Shown here one piece after another: positions 11,159-23,614 of a stretch of DNA of 64,000 nucleotides. The DNA is from Aphrophora alni (taxonomy: Eukaryota; Arthropoda; Insecta; Hemiptera; Aphrophoridae), in assembly GCA_963513935.1 (NCBI GenBank), contig OY740774.1, positions 97,905,668 to 97,969,667 on the forward strand, read 5' to 3'. The notes under the pieces are model-generated. The model ran no database searches. It saw only the letters and a program-made list of their open reading frames with translations, and had not been told where the DNA came from. Positions within the stretch are counted from its first letter, which is position 1. Every line of letters starts with the position of its first letter. The position numbers and the translations under genes were made by a program.

Positions 11159-12680
11159 TCATCGTGTAGGTGATGTTTTACTAAGTTTCTCAACTAAATA
11201 CTCAATCCTTGTCTTACAAGGAAACCAACAGGCCGAGAGGTAGTTTTTACTAAGGGTCTAACTTTACTGGGAGAATGGGTTTACCAATGTCTATTAAAAA
11301 TTTTCCATCTTTCCAGAAAAAAAAAACTAATATCCTTTTCTATGAAAAAGTAAAGGTTAACCGGTTCATTATTAAACCAGAATTAAATACAAGACGTTAT
11401 GCAATAGAAACAGAGATCACGCTGAAGAAGTGTTACATGAATTCCTTTTTATTTTCTAACATTATATTATATTATTACACAACTTCAGATTCCCAAAATG
11501 ACAGTAACGTTGTAAGTTCTTTTTCATATTTTCACCAAGGTTTTCCTTGAATGTTTTTTGTGAAGGTTGGACAAACACAGGTTTTTTAAAAAAAAAAAAT
11601 TATTTTATATATACTAGCGTAATATTTAGGTATTTACAATAGCGTAGTTGTATTTGTACAAACATTTAACTGCTAAGTAGATTAGATATTGCATGATAAA
11701 AACAATAATCTTAAGAGAGCAATATGCTTACAAATTTATAGAGTACCTACTGTAATAAAAACACTGGAGCGTAACAGAACTATAACCACGGCCATAGAGA
11801 TGTCCTTTCCTTTATTCGAGCTATAACATTTGATATAAGTTGCACATAATAAAACCACTCTCTCTACAAGGCTATTAAAATTGTTTCCATCAAACTTTAA
11901 TATGCCCCACATAATTAATATCGAGTTAAGGCAAACTTTCAGTTACAAGTTTCGCTTCTTTGCGTTTTCTCTTGGAATGATTCAGAAAGTGATTTCTAAA
12001 AATCGATAATTGTTGTCTCATAAAATGATTAGCTTGTTTTCATTTTGATCACGTGCTGGATACAATTTCTAGCCACCGTTTGATCTATTTAAATAGTTTA
12101 TAATTCTGATTGTGTATCGCAACAACCCGTGAAGATCGTAGTCTGCTTTCAGTCGGGAAATCTGTGGTCACCGCTGCAAGTTCCTGTCGCCTTAATTGTA
12201 GCCTACGCTACCAGAATCTAAGTTTCAGATTTTCTTCATAATGGTGGAAACACCGTTAAACAACTTTTTAAGCTCTGAATCCGTGACGTTTCACACCCCA
12301 GATAAGAGAAGTAGCCACTAAACCAACAGAGGCTCCTTAAATAGTATATACAATTTTGATAATTCATTTTTATTTGAGAATTAATACTTCCATCATAAGC
12401 ACATTATGTTTTCTTTCAGGAGGTTGTGCTACACAGTTTCTTGATTCAAAAATTTCTAAATAAACTCCGTAAAATAAACCGATATAATAAATGATCTGAG
12501 ATAGAAATACAGCCTACAAAGATAATTATTGATAAGAGATAATGATAATATACAGAAATATAATAAATTAAATACGATGCACAGTAACACAAAGTTATTC
12601 GGATAGATTTGGCATCACTCAAGATGTAGTTCCGGGTATTAACACTAAATCAGATGAAGTGGAGATAGTTAAAACCTAAC
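11159..12680. other. Non-coding DNA
   Basis: No gene recognised. A more GC-rich patch at 12090-12340 contains a 26-codon ATG frame (12241-12321) with no donor site or family resemblance. The rest is AT-rich. Confidence 0.4.
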
Positions 12681-13110
12681 GAAACTATACAACAATATTT
12701 CAGACAGATGTATGCAAAACTGGAATGTGCAAAAACTGTGATAGCAAGAGAACATGCCAATGAGAGTATCATAGGACCAACAGCCAGATAGCTATAAAAT
12801 CTACAAGTTCACAGGAACACAATCCTTTGTTAAACAACTGTAGGAATGTCACCTAACCTCTCAACCTTTAACCAGTTGTAACTGAGTTGGGTGACTAGTC
12901 ATAGAAGATTTGAGGGGAACGAGAAACTGACTAAGTTCGTGGGGGCAAAATATCGCAGAATAAGAAAAAACTATCTCGAAAAGATTAGTAAAATTAGAAA
13001 CCCTTAATCATCGAAGAGAGAATTCAAGGAAAACTCTATTGTCATTGCACCAACCCAATGAAAAACTTCCGAAGCATAATCTTAATACTTATAATAATAC
13101 GGAAGATATT
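12680..13110 (+). pseudogene. RNase H relic of a non-LTR retrotransposon
   Basis: The + strand reads SWVTSHRRFEGNEKLTKFVG from 12885. This matches the RNase H C-terminal motif 'W-V-x-G-H-x-x-x-x-G-N-E-x-x-D-x-L-A' of non-LTR ORF2 proteins, with the conserved glycine and aspartate replaced. Flanking frames are broken by stops and frameshifts but keep family flavour (for example YRRIRKNYLEKISKI). Strongly decayed; orientation is opposite to the next fragment. Confidence 0.5.
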
Positions 13111-13194
13111 AATAATACATAATCTTTTCCAATTTCATAGCCACCATATACAGCATGATTTGAAGGAGATTTAGAGAGGGTAAGTCCTCCACTT

Positions 13195-13300
13195 CTTATT
13201 GGTATTTTCCCAAGGTTTTTTTAATAGCTACGGTCTCGCAGTTTATTAGTAGGTGGTGAGGAGTTTCTTCACCAACCTACTAATTTTGCAAACATAAGTA
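13195..13300 (-). pseudogene. Non-LTR ORF2 C-terminal zinc-domain relic
   Basis: The minus strand reads GEETPHHLLINCETVAIKKT then LGKYQ, a stop, and EVEDLPSLNLLQ. The 'EETxxHLLxxCE' core is the HxxxC half of the C-terminal cysteine-histidine motif found after RNase H in these elements. A degenerate CLQN precedes it where the first cysteine pair is expected. It lies head-on against the + strand RNase H relic just upstream, so the two are separate insertions. Confidence 0.6.
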
Positions 13301-13689
13301 GGAAGTTGCTACCTTAAACATGTAAAAAGATTTGAGTATTTAGCATCGCAATTAAAAACACTGATAATAATATCATAGATGTATCAATCGTATCAATCAT
13401 AGATGTAACATCAAAAGACGTATCATAAGTGGAAACAGATGTTATTACAAAAGAACACGCCAACTTTATAGAGCTCTGATAAGACAAATTGTCACCTTAC
13501 GGTTGAAGATAAGGACATTAACAAAACAGAAATGCTTAGAATTTTTTTTTAAAGAAAATTATCCGTAAAGTTAACAAAACTGGATTGTGCAGTATCAGGT
13601 AGAATTGTGAAGTAGACTGATGACAAGTGTTGATACATAAACACTCACAGACTAGATGTCTTCCGAAATAAGCAGCGAATAGAGGAGCT

Positions 13690-13885
13690 AAGAAAATAAT
13701 GGAGGTGAAACCGGTCGAATAGATGAAACGGAAAATGACCGATAAAAAAGTGGATAGATGACGTTGAAGCGGATTTTTAAAGCAATTGGAAGGTGACTGA
13801 CGATAGAGGGAAAAGAGAAAAAGTTATCGAGAAGTTGTCAAAACCCACGCCGCGTTGTGAGCCAACAGAAGAAGAAGACATACAG
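13690..13885 (+). pseudogene. 3' end of a second non-LTR element
   Basis: Reads GRIDETEND, then after a frameshift KKWIDDVEADF, then VTDDRGKREKVIEKL and EPTEEE. The 'R-W/K-W-I-D-D-V-E-x-D-L' block followed by a DR...W/V-x-E-x-V run is the usual extreme C-terminus of another large group of insect non-LTR ORF2 proteins without RNase H. At least one frameshift and one stop are present. The fragment ends in GAA-rich sequence about 13870. Confidence 0.55.
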
Positions 13886-14130
13886 TAAAATGAAAGTGCA
13901 TTAACTAAACAGTAGTTATTACGTTATACTGTGACTACTTACTTTATCTTAACTGTATTTGTATTTTAAATTTAATTACTTCTTGTGATTAGTTTATTCT
14001 TTTAGCCTTTGTGACATAAAACTTGGAATTAACGTCCTTTTGTGTGCATGAAAATTTTTTACAGAATTTTAAAGTATGTTTTTTTATTATAACATATTAT
14101 GTTAAATGTTGAGTTTGACTTATGAGATAA

Positions 14131-14424
14131 ATTATACAGTATAACAAACAGACCGAACAAAATTCTCACAAAAAATACGCCTAAGTATCAGACGCGTTTC
14201 AACGACAAGGCTGTCCTCTTCAGTGATACACGAGCTACACCAATCAAACTATAACTGCATAGTTAGTTTAATTATAACTTATAGTTAATTATAATCAAAG
14301 GTATAGTTTGATTGGTGTAGCTCGTGTATCACTGAAGAGGACGGACCTTGTCGTTGAAACGCGTCTGATACTTAGGCGTTTTTTTGTGAGAATTGTGTTC
14401 TGTGTGTTTGTTATACTGTAACAT
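14131..14424. repeat. Large foldback (124-bp arms)
   Basis: Left arm 14131-14254 and right arm 14302-14424 are nearly perfect inverted copies with a 47-bp AT-rich spacer. Arms contain GACGCGTTTCAACGACAAGG and CAGTGATACACGAGCTACAC with their complements. A single-arm relative occurs at 40005-40165 and extends further left, showing that the full unit is longer than the palindrome. No coding capacity. Confidence 0.85.
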
Positions 14425-14639
14425 ATTATGATTTCGTTTTGCTTTATTGTGTAAGAAGTAGGCTATTGTTATATTTTACTTATGTATTAGGTTCAATAAA
14501 CAGTTTTTTTATACTAGTATTATGTAAACTTTTGACTCTAGATTTCTGTAAAACTGTGAAATTTTTTTTTTTTTTTTTAATTAGAATAAACAGGTTCTTA
14601 GCGTAAATTATATTTAACTAAAATCGTCTATTAATGACG

Positions 14640-15060
14640 GTAGACTTGAAAATCAAAAAAAAACTGACGTATTTTATAACAGCCTCGGCTGATTTTTAGT
14701 TTTTTACCATTAACTCATGAACAGGAGTTTTTGGAGAGATAACGATCAGAGAGTTTTCTTTGTGTCCTTAGATCCACTTGAACAAAATTTGATCAAATGT
14801 TTAGAACGCATTTTTAGGTTTTCTCATTAAGGCAACTACTCGAAATTTTGAGTTATCACAAAATTAAAAAGTCCCTAAATATGGCCAAAATATTCCCATA
14901 TACCAAATTTGATTAAATCCACGCGCTCATACTGTAATCCACTGTACGTACGATAGACAGACAGAGATCATTCCAAAAACATCTTTTTGGACTCAGGAGA
15001 TCTTTTGGATTCAGGACTCTGAAAAACTAACATATACTCGACATCAATGTTTGACCAATC
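14640..15060 (+). repeat. Dispersed repeat family B, copy 1
   Basis: Contains the family order ACTTGAAAATC, TTTTTGGAGAGATAACGA, TTGATCAAATG, GGCAACTACTCGAAATTTTG, TATGGCCAAAATATTCCC, ACCAAATTTGATTAAATC, GACAGACAGAGATCATTCC and TTTTTGGACTCAGGAGATCT. Other copies are at 17.7, 28.1, 45, 48.6, 54.6 and 61.7 kb. Confidence 0.7.
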
Positions 15061-16960
15061 GCAATAATTTTTCTATACATCTGAGAAAGTAAAAAAAACA
15101 ATTGAATATAAAATTTCCGGATAATTCTCCGCAACCTGGGTACCCTACGATGCATGGGCAGATCTGGGGTGAGCTTTTTGCCCTCGAAATGGTTATGGGC
15201 CAAAATCAGTACGTTATCCAAAATGTATATTCTAGGATAGGCATAAACGTAACGTTACCGTCACAACTTGGTTTGTAAATCGTCTCAGAATCTTCTAGGC
15301 TACAAGACCTCTTTGAGGATTTTAAGCTCATACTCTCAAAATGTAGTATATTAATTGTATACATACAATGATCGTCAATGCCCAAATATTATAACAATAA
15401 TAAAGACATGTATCATTCAGAGTATTATTTAAATGTTTTCCTAGGGCATAAAAACTTCCACAACTATCAAAAGTGATGTCGAAATTATATCTTCTACTTT
15501 CCTCACAACATAATTGGAAAGCAAAATATTTAACTATGCGTTTCAAATGTGTTAATAACAATTATAAAATGTCGGAAACGAAACCGTTATCTTATTTTAA
15601 CGATGGAAAAAGAAGGAAGTTATAACCGAGACCAATTCCGACATTAAGGATACGTATGAAGGCTTGGTCGAGCTACGGCTAACGGGTCTTGACTGTAAGA
15701 GTTCAAAGGTCAACCGATTTCTTTGTAACTTGAGACCGTTCTACTTATAAAGTATTGTTTTGTAAATCTTAGGAGAGGTTATGTGAGATGAAGACAATGG
15801 AAAGGATAGCCAAAGACATCTTTATGTCGATGAATCGTAATGAAATAAAGAGGATTGTTGAGAAAGTGAAGACTTTATTAAGGTTGAAATAATTTATATA
15901 CGCTGGCATTCATTTATAAGCCGTTGAAACTTTACATAAATGATAATAGTCACATTACCCACTAATAATTTCCACAAAATTGCACAAAACCCCATTTCTA
16001 AATACACCTTTAATTTTTTTTTTATTTAATGAATATTCAAAAACTCCCGGAAAGGTTAGGTTAGGGTGTACACTCATGCAAGGGGAATATATTATTTTAT
16101 CATAATTAATCGTAACATGATAAAGTTTGTTAACGTTGTTTTCTTTGTGTATTTGCGATGTGTTGTGGATATTCGTTTTTTTTTAACTGTGTTTGTAATC
16201 TAACGATGACAATATAATTGTCAAAACCTGTAAACTGAAAAACAACAGGAAAGATTGTGACGGACCTAAAAGATAATAATTTTAATAAATAATAAAATAG
16301 CACTAATATAATTTTTTTTAATGGTTTTGTCTGTGAAGTCAGAACCTTAAAAAGTCTAAAATTCATTTAAAAAATCAAAATTCAGCTGTGGCGATTAAAT
16401 TTATTGTATTATTCATTTTTCGGTTTCTTCTTCTGTTAGATTAAACTATTTTAAGAAGAGGATACTTAAAATCCCATAATGTGAACACAAATACAAATTT
16501 AAAAAAAAACAATTTGGCTCCCAAATACTTTGCACCAACTTTCTCGTTTTTGATAATGTACTCTCAAACAATACACGAGTGTCGAGGGAGCTGTAAACCA
16601 GTTTAATTTGTTCAGGTAGGAATTTATTTATAAAAACTCCAATTATATTAACTTGGTTAAAACAATTATGAAATATAACAGTTATTTTGTTGATTTTAAA
16701 GCAGTCATGAGCTACGTGGATTTTACTGGAAGAAAATGGTTAGCGAATTTGTGAGTAGCAATTTATTAGATTATACACGTGCACAACAATGATAACAAAG
16801 AAAGAAATATATTATTAATATAACGATTTGGGATTTAATAAATATTGCAAAATCAATGCACAAACTTTCTCACTCAACCATAACCAGTAAATAAAATGGA
16901 TTTGGTGTCCTCATCTCTGGGTGTGTGACGGAGTAATTAGTTGTTTTTTTTGCATAAGTA
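15061..16960. other. AT-rich non-coding DNA
   Basis: Nothing recognised apart from an AGGTTAGGTTAGGG at about 16055-16068. Confidence 0.4.
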
Positions 16961-17070
16961 AGAATGTTTGAAATTAGTAAATGTATTTGCTTAAGTTTTT
17001 ATATAGTAATTATTGCTTATTTTAGTTTTGTGGTGTCTTTTTGTATGTTAATATATATGAATAAGCTTTT

Positions 17071-17278
<208 letters not shown>

Positions 17279-17699
17279 TGTGAGTGGGGGGTTAAGCTAC
17301 AATTTACATAATCATTTTCATTTTATTTTAAATTCTAAATTTGAATTTCTTGTTAGAGTTTGTGTTAATTTTTAATATTTTCTTAATTATTTTTTAATAG
17401 TTCATTTTTTTTTTGACTGCTATTAGTTTGTTGTTAGTTTCAATTTGGTTTATGTTAATTGTTTATATTTTCTTTGTTATTTTTAACTGTTCATTGTATT
17501 TTATGTATGTTGTTATTACAATAGGGGAGGTGGTCCTATACAGTCCTAACCTTGTCCCTCTAAATAAAGACAAATTCAAAATCAACAAAAACAAATCAAA
17601 ACGATCCAAAATTATCGTCATCAAACGTCCGAATTGTTAGTTCGGTAGTTTTCAAGTAAAAAATGAAAATGAACTGAGGGTGCTGTATTGGAAAAATAT
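17279..17699. other. AT-rich non-coding DNA
   Basis: T-rich with a reiterated TGTTAATTTTTAATATTTTC style; no gene recognised. Confidence 0.4.
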
Positions 17700-18210
17700 G
17701 TATATTATTTAAATAGAGGCTAAACTTGCTTGCTTCGCTTGAGCCATAAACACACAATCAGCGTATAATCGTATTTGTTTAAAATCGATCTTTCAATAGG
17801 CTGCAGTTCGAGTTTGTTTTTTGACAATTATTCTTAATCGTAATATGATTTTTATTACGATTTTTAACACGTTTCGAGTAGTTAATATTTGTAATTCACA
17901 AAAATTTGAACAAAATCGGTAAAGACAATTTAAAAATATATATATTTATTTTATAACAGCAAGCGGGGAATTTGAAAAAATTATGACCACTTGGTCAATA
18001 TCGTTAATGCTGATTTTGATAAATCGTCCTTTCGTGCTTTTTTCTCTTATAATAGCTACTATATAAATTTTGAGTTATCAAAAATATCACGAAGAAGAAA
18101 CCTTTTCCACATACCAAGTTTGATTAAAATCTGACAAACAAATATCATTTCAAAACCCCCCTTTTTTGAACTTAGGTTATCTCATTTGGAATAAGTAAAT
18201 TTCCTTCAAG
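17700..18210 (+). repeat. Dispersed repeat family B, copy 2
   Basis: Has CTTGCTTCGCTTGAGCCATA, CAGCGTATAATCG, GAACAAAATCGG, TGAGTTATCAAAAATAT, CCAAGTTTGATTAAAATC and a GAACTTAGG-type end in family B order. Confidence 0.6.
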
Positions 18211-19812
18211 AGCAATGTATGAAATACACTGATAAACCTGTTCCGTTACTTCGATAACAACCTCGTAAGATTAAAAAAAGTTTTTCTTAAAAGGTTTCAT
18301 AAAAACATTGACAACTGTGTATCATTTGCACAGTATTTTAAAAATTGAAATTGTTGTCTAATAAAATTAAAAGTGCGTATGTTAACACTGTGTCCACTGT
18401 TAACACTACCCATTGTAGATGCTCTTCATCACCGAATATTTGATTTATCACGCGTCTTTATGGATGTCAGTAGGTTGTTATGACCTTGATATATTTGAAC
18501 AAATTGCATCGTGAGAGAGAAGTTTAACGGTGCACCCGGCGACGGGCGAGGAATCTGCAACCAAACCGTTACTGGGTGGGCGTACAATGGGAACTAGGAC
18601 ACCGTTCAACTTTCACAAACTCATGTCTACCAGAGCGATTTGGATTTTAGGTTTTAAAGATAAAGTTCCGAAGAATTGAAAACCGTGCAAGATGGATTTA
18701 ACCGGTTCTACCCTCCTTCCATGTTGATTGAATATGTTTTGAGGTAACAAAATTATATCATTACTCTGCGGCTTGGTAAGATGAACTGACAGGAAGAGAA
18801 TTTTTGTTCTACTCAGCAGTTCCTTGTTCATTTTAAATTTAACATTAATATATACAGATCACAGTTGCACAAAATATAATAATAATTTATTCCCACTCTT
18901 GTTAATACAATGTTTTTCTATATTTTGAAATATTTACTGATCAGTTTTTTTCAGTAACGTGATCAGTATATAAAATAAACAAAAGACAACTATAGAAATC
19001 CAAAAATACCAGTTTATCAAAAAATAACACTTTCTCAGCACAGCACTAGGTAGTGCTTAAAAAAATAACTAAATAAACAACAATAACACAAAAAGCTACT
19101 ACCCTAATGTCAACATCCAACCAGCTACTAAATAAGAAAATTATAAAATAATAACATTATTTGCACCAACCTAACACTTAACAATATTCAAGTAGTTTAT
19201 GGAACGCCGCCAAGACTTAACATTGGCTCAAAATGATCTTACAGTTTGCAATTCTTTAAGCTTGTCAGACAATTGATTATAATATTTTAAACACCAATAT
19301 GCTACGCAAAGGAATGTTTAATTTTTTTTTTTTTTTTTTTACTTTTTGATATTTAAAATTGCGTTTGATTGTGCCCCTTGTGTTGTACAACGGATCTTGT
19401 ATTAGATTGTTTCCATTCCTTATATAAAATAATCAGGAAATATTTAGTGTTCCTATAGTTGCTATTTACTAGCTAAATGTAGGCAATTCGTCTGTATTAG
19501 AATCCTAAATGTAGGATTACGCATTTCACTTTTGAATTACCGAAATCCGTTATTTCTGTCGAAAACAAGCGATTTAAAAGAACGATTTCCTGGCGTTTTG
19601 AGGTTAGTTCGACTGTTTACGTTACTACTTATAACAATTCATGAATCATTTGAATGTCTTGTTCCTTGATGTTTATGTTCATCCGCGTAAATAGGTCTGT
19701 TTAGAGAACTGTCAAACTATATGTCAATTACTGTCAATCATGATTCACGAATAATATTAAGGTAAGACTGATTTCATCACACAGATCCTTAAGGATCTTA
19801 CTTAAGGAAATA
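18211..19812. other. AT-rich non-coding DNA
   Basis: No gene recognised. A 20-base T run lies at about 19322-19341. Confidence 0.4.
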
Positions 19813-19822
19813 TAAGTCTGGG

Positions 19823-19877
<55 letters not shown>

Positions 19878-19923
19878 TTACCTTACCAGACCTGTAGCTT
19901 TTACTAGGTCTGGCAAGGTAAAT
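19813..19923. repeat. (TA)n array within inverted flanks
   Basis: A TA array (19827-19874) has AAGTCTGGGAAGGTA on its left and TTACCTTACCAGACCT (inverted) on its right. The right arm then folds again with AGGTCTGGCAAGGTAAAT (19906-19923). Design resembles the palindrome at 2327-2416 though the sequence differs. Confidence 0.7.
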
Positions 19924-19929
19924 ATATAT

Positions 19930-20240
19930 ATACAGCGTGTTAAATAAGTCCCAGGAAGGCTTAATATATTTTTAACCATACAGATAGAGTAATAAAGCTT
20001 TACACATTGTCAATGGGCACAAAAACCTATTTTAGTATGTATTTAATGGACCGCTACCTTTCCAGGGGGACGGCCCACAAGGAGTAAGTAGGAAATCTTA
20101 AATGACAGCATAGGTGGAGTTGTACATAGAATTAAAGGCCTTTATGATGAAAACACAATGCCGCAAACCCGATCTCAAAAGGTTCACCCTAGCTAAAATA
20201 GTGGAAGATTTTTTGAATTCTAAATAAAAAAGACCTAGAA
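19930..20240 (+). repeat. Dispersed repeat shared with 49.9-50.1 kb
   Basis: Begins ACAGCGTGTTAAATAAGTCC. It shares with 49925-50140 the blocks GGGGGACGGCCCACA, AAAGGYCTTTRTKA, ACAATGCCGCAAA (ACAGTGCCACAAA there) and GATCTCAAAAGGTTCA in the same order. No coding seen. Confidence 0.65.
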
Positions 20241-21259
20241 AGAGTCTTTTCAAAAAATGCGAATTAAAAAGTTTATGATAATCCATAAGGAGTTATTTAA
20301 AAAAATATTGAATTTGTCTTTGTTGATAATTGACAGTATGCATAATTTAACATTGACTTGAATGGAAGTTAGATATATTTTAATTTAATATGGATAATAA
20401 CATTAATCCAGTAAAATACCGTGAAAGTCCTATAGACGACATTTCAGTGGAATAATATAGCGACAGCACTTTGAAGTCCCGTCACCATAATTCTACTTTC
20501 GATAACAGAATTCACCTACAGTGACTCAAGATGGTGGGTCAACACCATAAATTTTGTAGCTCATCAAAGATATTAAACCTTGGACTTTTCATACACCAAG
20601 AAAGAGTAATATATAGTATCAAAATATGATTAACTTGCGCAAAATATAACCAACAAACAAATTAAAGTTGAAAATAAATGCCATAAAAATTCAAATAGCA
20701 GCTGTAATCTTCAATGGTAAATAAAGTATCAATGTTTAAGAAAAAACTAGACAATTTTGTGACGAACTTCTTTTTCTCAAAAGTTTGGACTAAAATTACA
20801 ATTCCAAAATGGTCGCACTAGTAATTCTTGATTGACTCCTTTGCGTAATTAATACAAAACTTTAAAATTATTTTAAATAGAAAAGGTCATCCAACGGACT
20901 CATGAAATTGTACTAGAAAAAAACTGTATATGTTAATTTTAAAATTTAACTGAAAATAGTTCGTTATGGCGAATTTAAACATGTTAGATTAAATGAAATA
21001 CAAGAATGTTTCAAGAGTATTTCAGAAGAATCTATTTTTCATATCCTACAAACAATAAAAATTTCAAAGGCCATGATAATTCAAAAAGGAAAAATGTGTT
21101 TAAAGAGGAAAAAGTACAGTAGGAAAATATTAAACAAGAAGTAAGCATGGAATGTAGAAAAGAAAGAGAAAATAGTTCATAGTTGATTTATTAGACTGCT
21201 GGTCAAGTATGATCCAGATAAACCACTTGTTTTATCGATGGCCTAGTCTCCTGGTGTCG
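20241..21259. other. AT-rich non-coding DNA
   Basis: Nothing recognised. It may include decayed flanking parts of the Gypsy-type relic that follows. Confidence 0.35.
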
Positions 21260-21385
21260 GTTCACTTTATGGTTGGTCACTTTATCGGCACACTTTCTGC
21301 GTTTTGTCCCCGCGAACTGAAAGCCACAAAGTGTGACTACTCAACTGTAAAAGATGAGGCTTTGACTATAAAATACACTGTAAAC
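21260..21385 (+). pseudogene. Gypsy-type LTR retrotransposon RNase H relic
   Basis: The + frame reads GTLSAFCPRELKATKCDYST followed by VKDEALTIKYTV. This parallels the RNase H segment of Gypsy-type Pol polyproteins, where a 'S-R-x-L-x-x-x-E-x-x-Y-S-T-x-E-x-E-x-L-A-I' block follows the reverse transcriptase (known family pattern). Only some 40 residues are recognisable. The reverse transcriptase before it and the integrase after it are not seen, and no LTRs were found. A short, decayed fragment. Confidence 0.5.
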
Positions 21386-22289
21386 ATAAGTGTTTTTGTT
21401 GTTTTTCACAAAGAACTGGGTATCGATATAAACACATCAAAATGATTTGCTTGGTATTTGGTATCAGATTCAACAAACTGGTAACTAATATTACATTATA
21501 AGATAGTTACTGAAAAAATAATTTTAAGTGATAAAATGGAACACAGAGTAATTGGTGTTTTTGTCCAAATTAACCAAATATCATTAACTTACAGAAAACA
21601 TTAAAATGTTTAAAATTTGCCTAACCTTTACTACTATATACATACAGCTTCGAGGCCAGTGTTGAGACATGCACGAGTGGAAACTTTTTAATACATACTG
21701 TGGAACAACTGTTTTAAACAATCTTACCCTACTGGATAAGCCCCTTGATTTGCCAAAACAATAAACATACAAATCCCGATAAACCAACTTTGCGGTATTA
21801 ACATTTAGATAATCCTATTGTATTATATTGATGACGAGCTTGGTACCATCAACTTTGTAATAAATAAGGAAGCAAATACATGCACACATGAGTAGACAAG
21901 GACATTGCACCAGGAAGGCTAAGTTAAGGCTAATTTTGATGGCTTTTTCTTCCGTCAAGAGTCATTTACCCGGACCATCCGAGCGTTAAAATGCATCTAA
22001 AACAATACCTAATAACAATTTTATAGGTTAGACTATCTTGTCATCTTGCTAGACTATCTGTTCATTTAATTAATGACATCAATTGTCCCGCTGTTTTTAA
22101 AAGAACCTTCTGGGAAAAGTATAAGCGTGGGGATAATTTAACGGTTTTTAGTGAATTTCGAATAATATAAGGAAATACTGTAGTGTAAAACGTTTGCACT
22201 AACTTTCTTACATATTCATTCCACAAAATCAAATACTAACCAAAAAGAATAGCCATTGCGATCACAACCAAAAATTTCCCCCAAACAAT
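21386..22289. other. AT-rich non-coding DNA
   Basis: No gene, RNA or strong repeat recognised. Confidence 0.4.
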
Positions 22290-22480
22290 ACTTTTGTATG
22301 GTTGTGAAAAGTGTATGGAGATGTAAAATAGAGCCAAACTCTTTAGGGACTGTTAACTAGCTCATCTGAAGTTTCATTTACAATATTTTGAAATTTTGCA
22401 CATCTCCTTAAAATGGGGAATTTTGGGGTACTCAAAATTTGCAAATGGGGATACGTATATTTTTATATGTAAAATTAAAG
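22290..22480 (+). repeat. Dispersed 'ACTxTTTxGGGAC' type repeat
   Basis: Has CTGAAGTTTCATTTACAATATT and AAAATGGGGAATTTTGGGGT, the same block order as at 55.41-55.69 kb and, more weakly, 33.80-34.08 kb. Confidence 0.55.
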
Positions 22481-22739
22481 GGTATAAAAATACAAATTAA
22501 TGACGCTCACAACATATTTTTTGGAAGACTAACGAAAATAGCGTCTCAAAATAGTATTTGAGATTTATATATAGGTATAAAATATCAAAAGTATTTTTAA
22601 AAGTTAGAAAAAATCATGATTTATTCCGATTATTGATGAATTTCCATCTAGTGGTTAATACCAAATGTACATGGTAACTGTGAAATTTCAATACATTTTT
22701 CCAAATTGTCGCTCATTTTGAAAAAAAAAAAACATGTTT

Positions 22740-23330
22740 AATAAACTTTAAAATGAAATTTGTGTATTTAGTTCTAACATAAAAAGCCCTTTAAATTTTG
22801 AATGTTCATAAAGTACAACATTTTTTGGAGGACAGGTTAAATTAAGTTTAACATCAAATGCTTCTCTCAGATTAATCTAGTGAACATTTTTAAAACTGTT
22901 TAGAGTTCTTATTTCACATATTTACCGATTTTGTAATTAATTAAAAATTTCAAATACATTTTAGTTAGGTTCATCAAAAATATTTCGTGAGCGCCATTAG
23001 TTTTGCCTTAAAACCCCTTTAATATGCCACATATAGTGTTTTTTTTTTAATTTTGAATATACACAAAAGTACCACACTTTGGGGGGGGGGGGCAATTAAA
23101 TTAAGTTTAACGTCGAGATCACTTCTCTCAGATTAAACTAGCGAACATTTTAAAAACTGTTTTAGTGTACTGATTTTTCATATTTAGTTACATTTTGTGA
23201 CGTCATTTTGGTAAGAGTCATCCAAATATTTCATGAGCGCCATTAAATTTGTCTTTTTATGCACTTTAATTTTTCATGTAACAAGACGCGGTTTTCCATT
23301 TGAAAATTTTGAATACCTCAAAAATTCCCC
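22740..23330 (+). repeat. Two imperfect tandem units of about 250-260 bp
   Basis: CTTCTCTCAGATTAA occurs at 22861 and 23122, AAATTAAGTTTAAC precedes both, GAACATTTT-AAAACTGTTT follows both, and TGAGCGCCATTA recurs at 22988 and 23234. Period is 246-261 bp with indels, and there are hints of a third decayed unit. Confidence 0.75.
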
Positions 23331-23601
23331 ACTATAGAGAGAGTTGGACAATCCCAAACTAACATAAAAGAAACTTTAGTTGATCTAGCATCCAAACAAC
23401 CCCAAAGGGTTTGGCTCAATTAAGTTCATGAAAAATTAAGGTAAGGGAATGTACTTTATTAACCACGACATGTGAGAAAAACACCAACATATCCTACCAA
23501 CCTAAAATTTTACTTGATAACGGGAATTGATGTATACTCTCGAAACGTCGTGTATTAGTATTTGTAAACACAAATTATGGAAATTTCCGATTAGACCATA
23601 T

Positions 23602-23614
23602 TAATAATATGAAT
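23602..23614. repeat. Target-site duplication, left copy
   Basis: TAATAATATGAAT, identical to 24554-24566; brackets the Jockey-type insertion. Confidence 0.75.
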
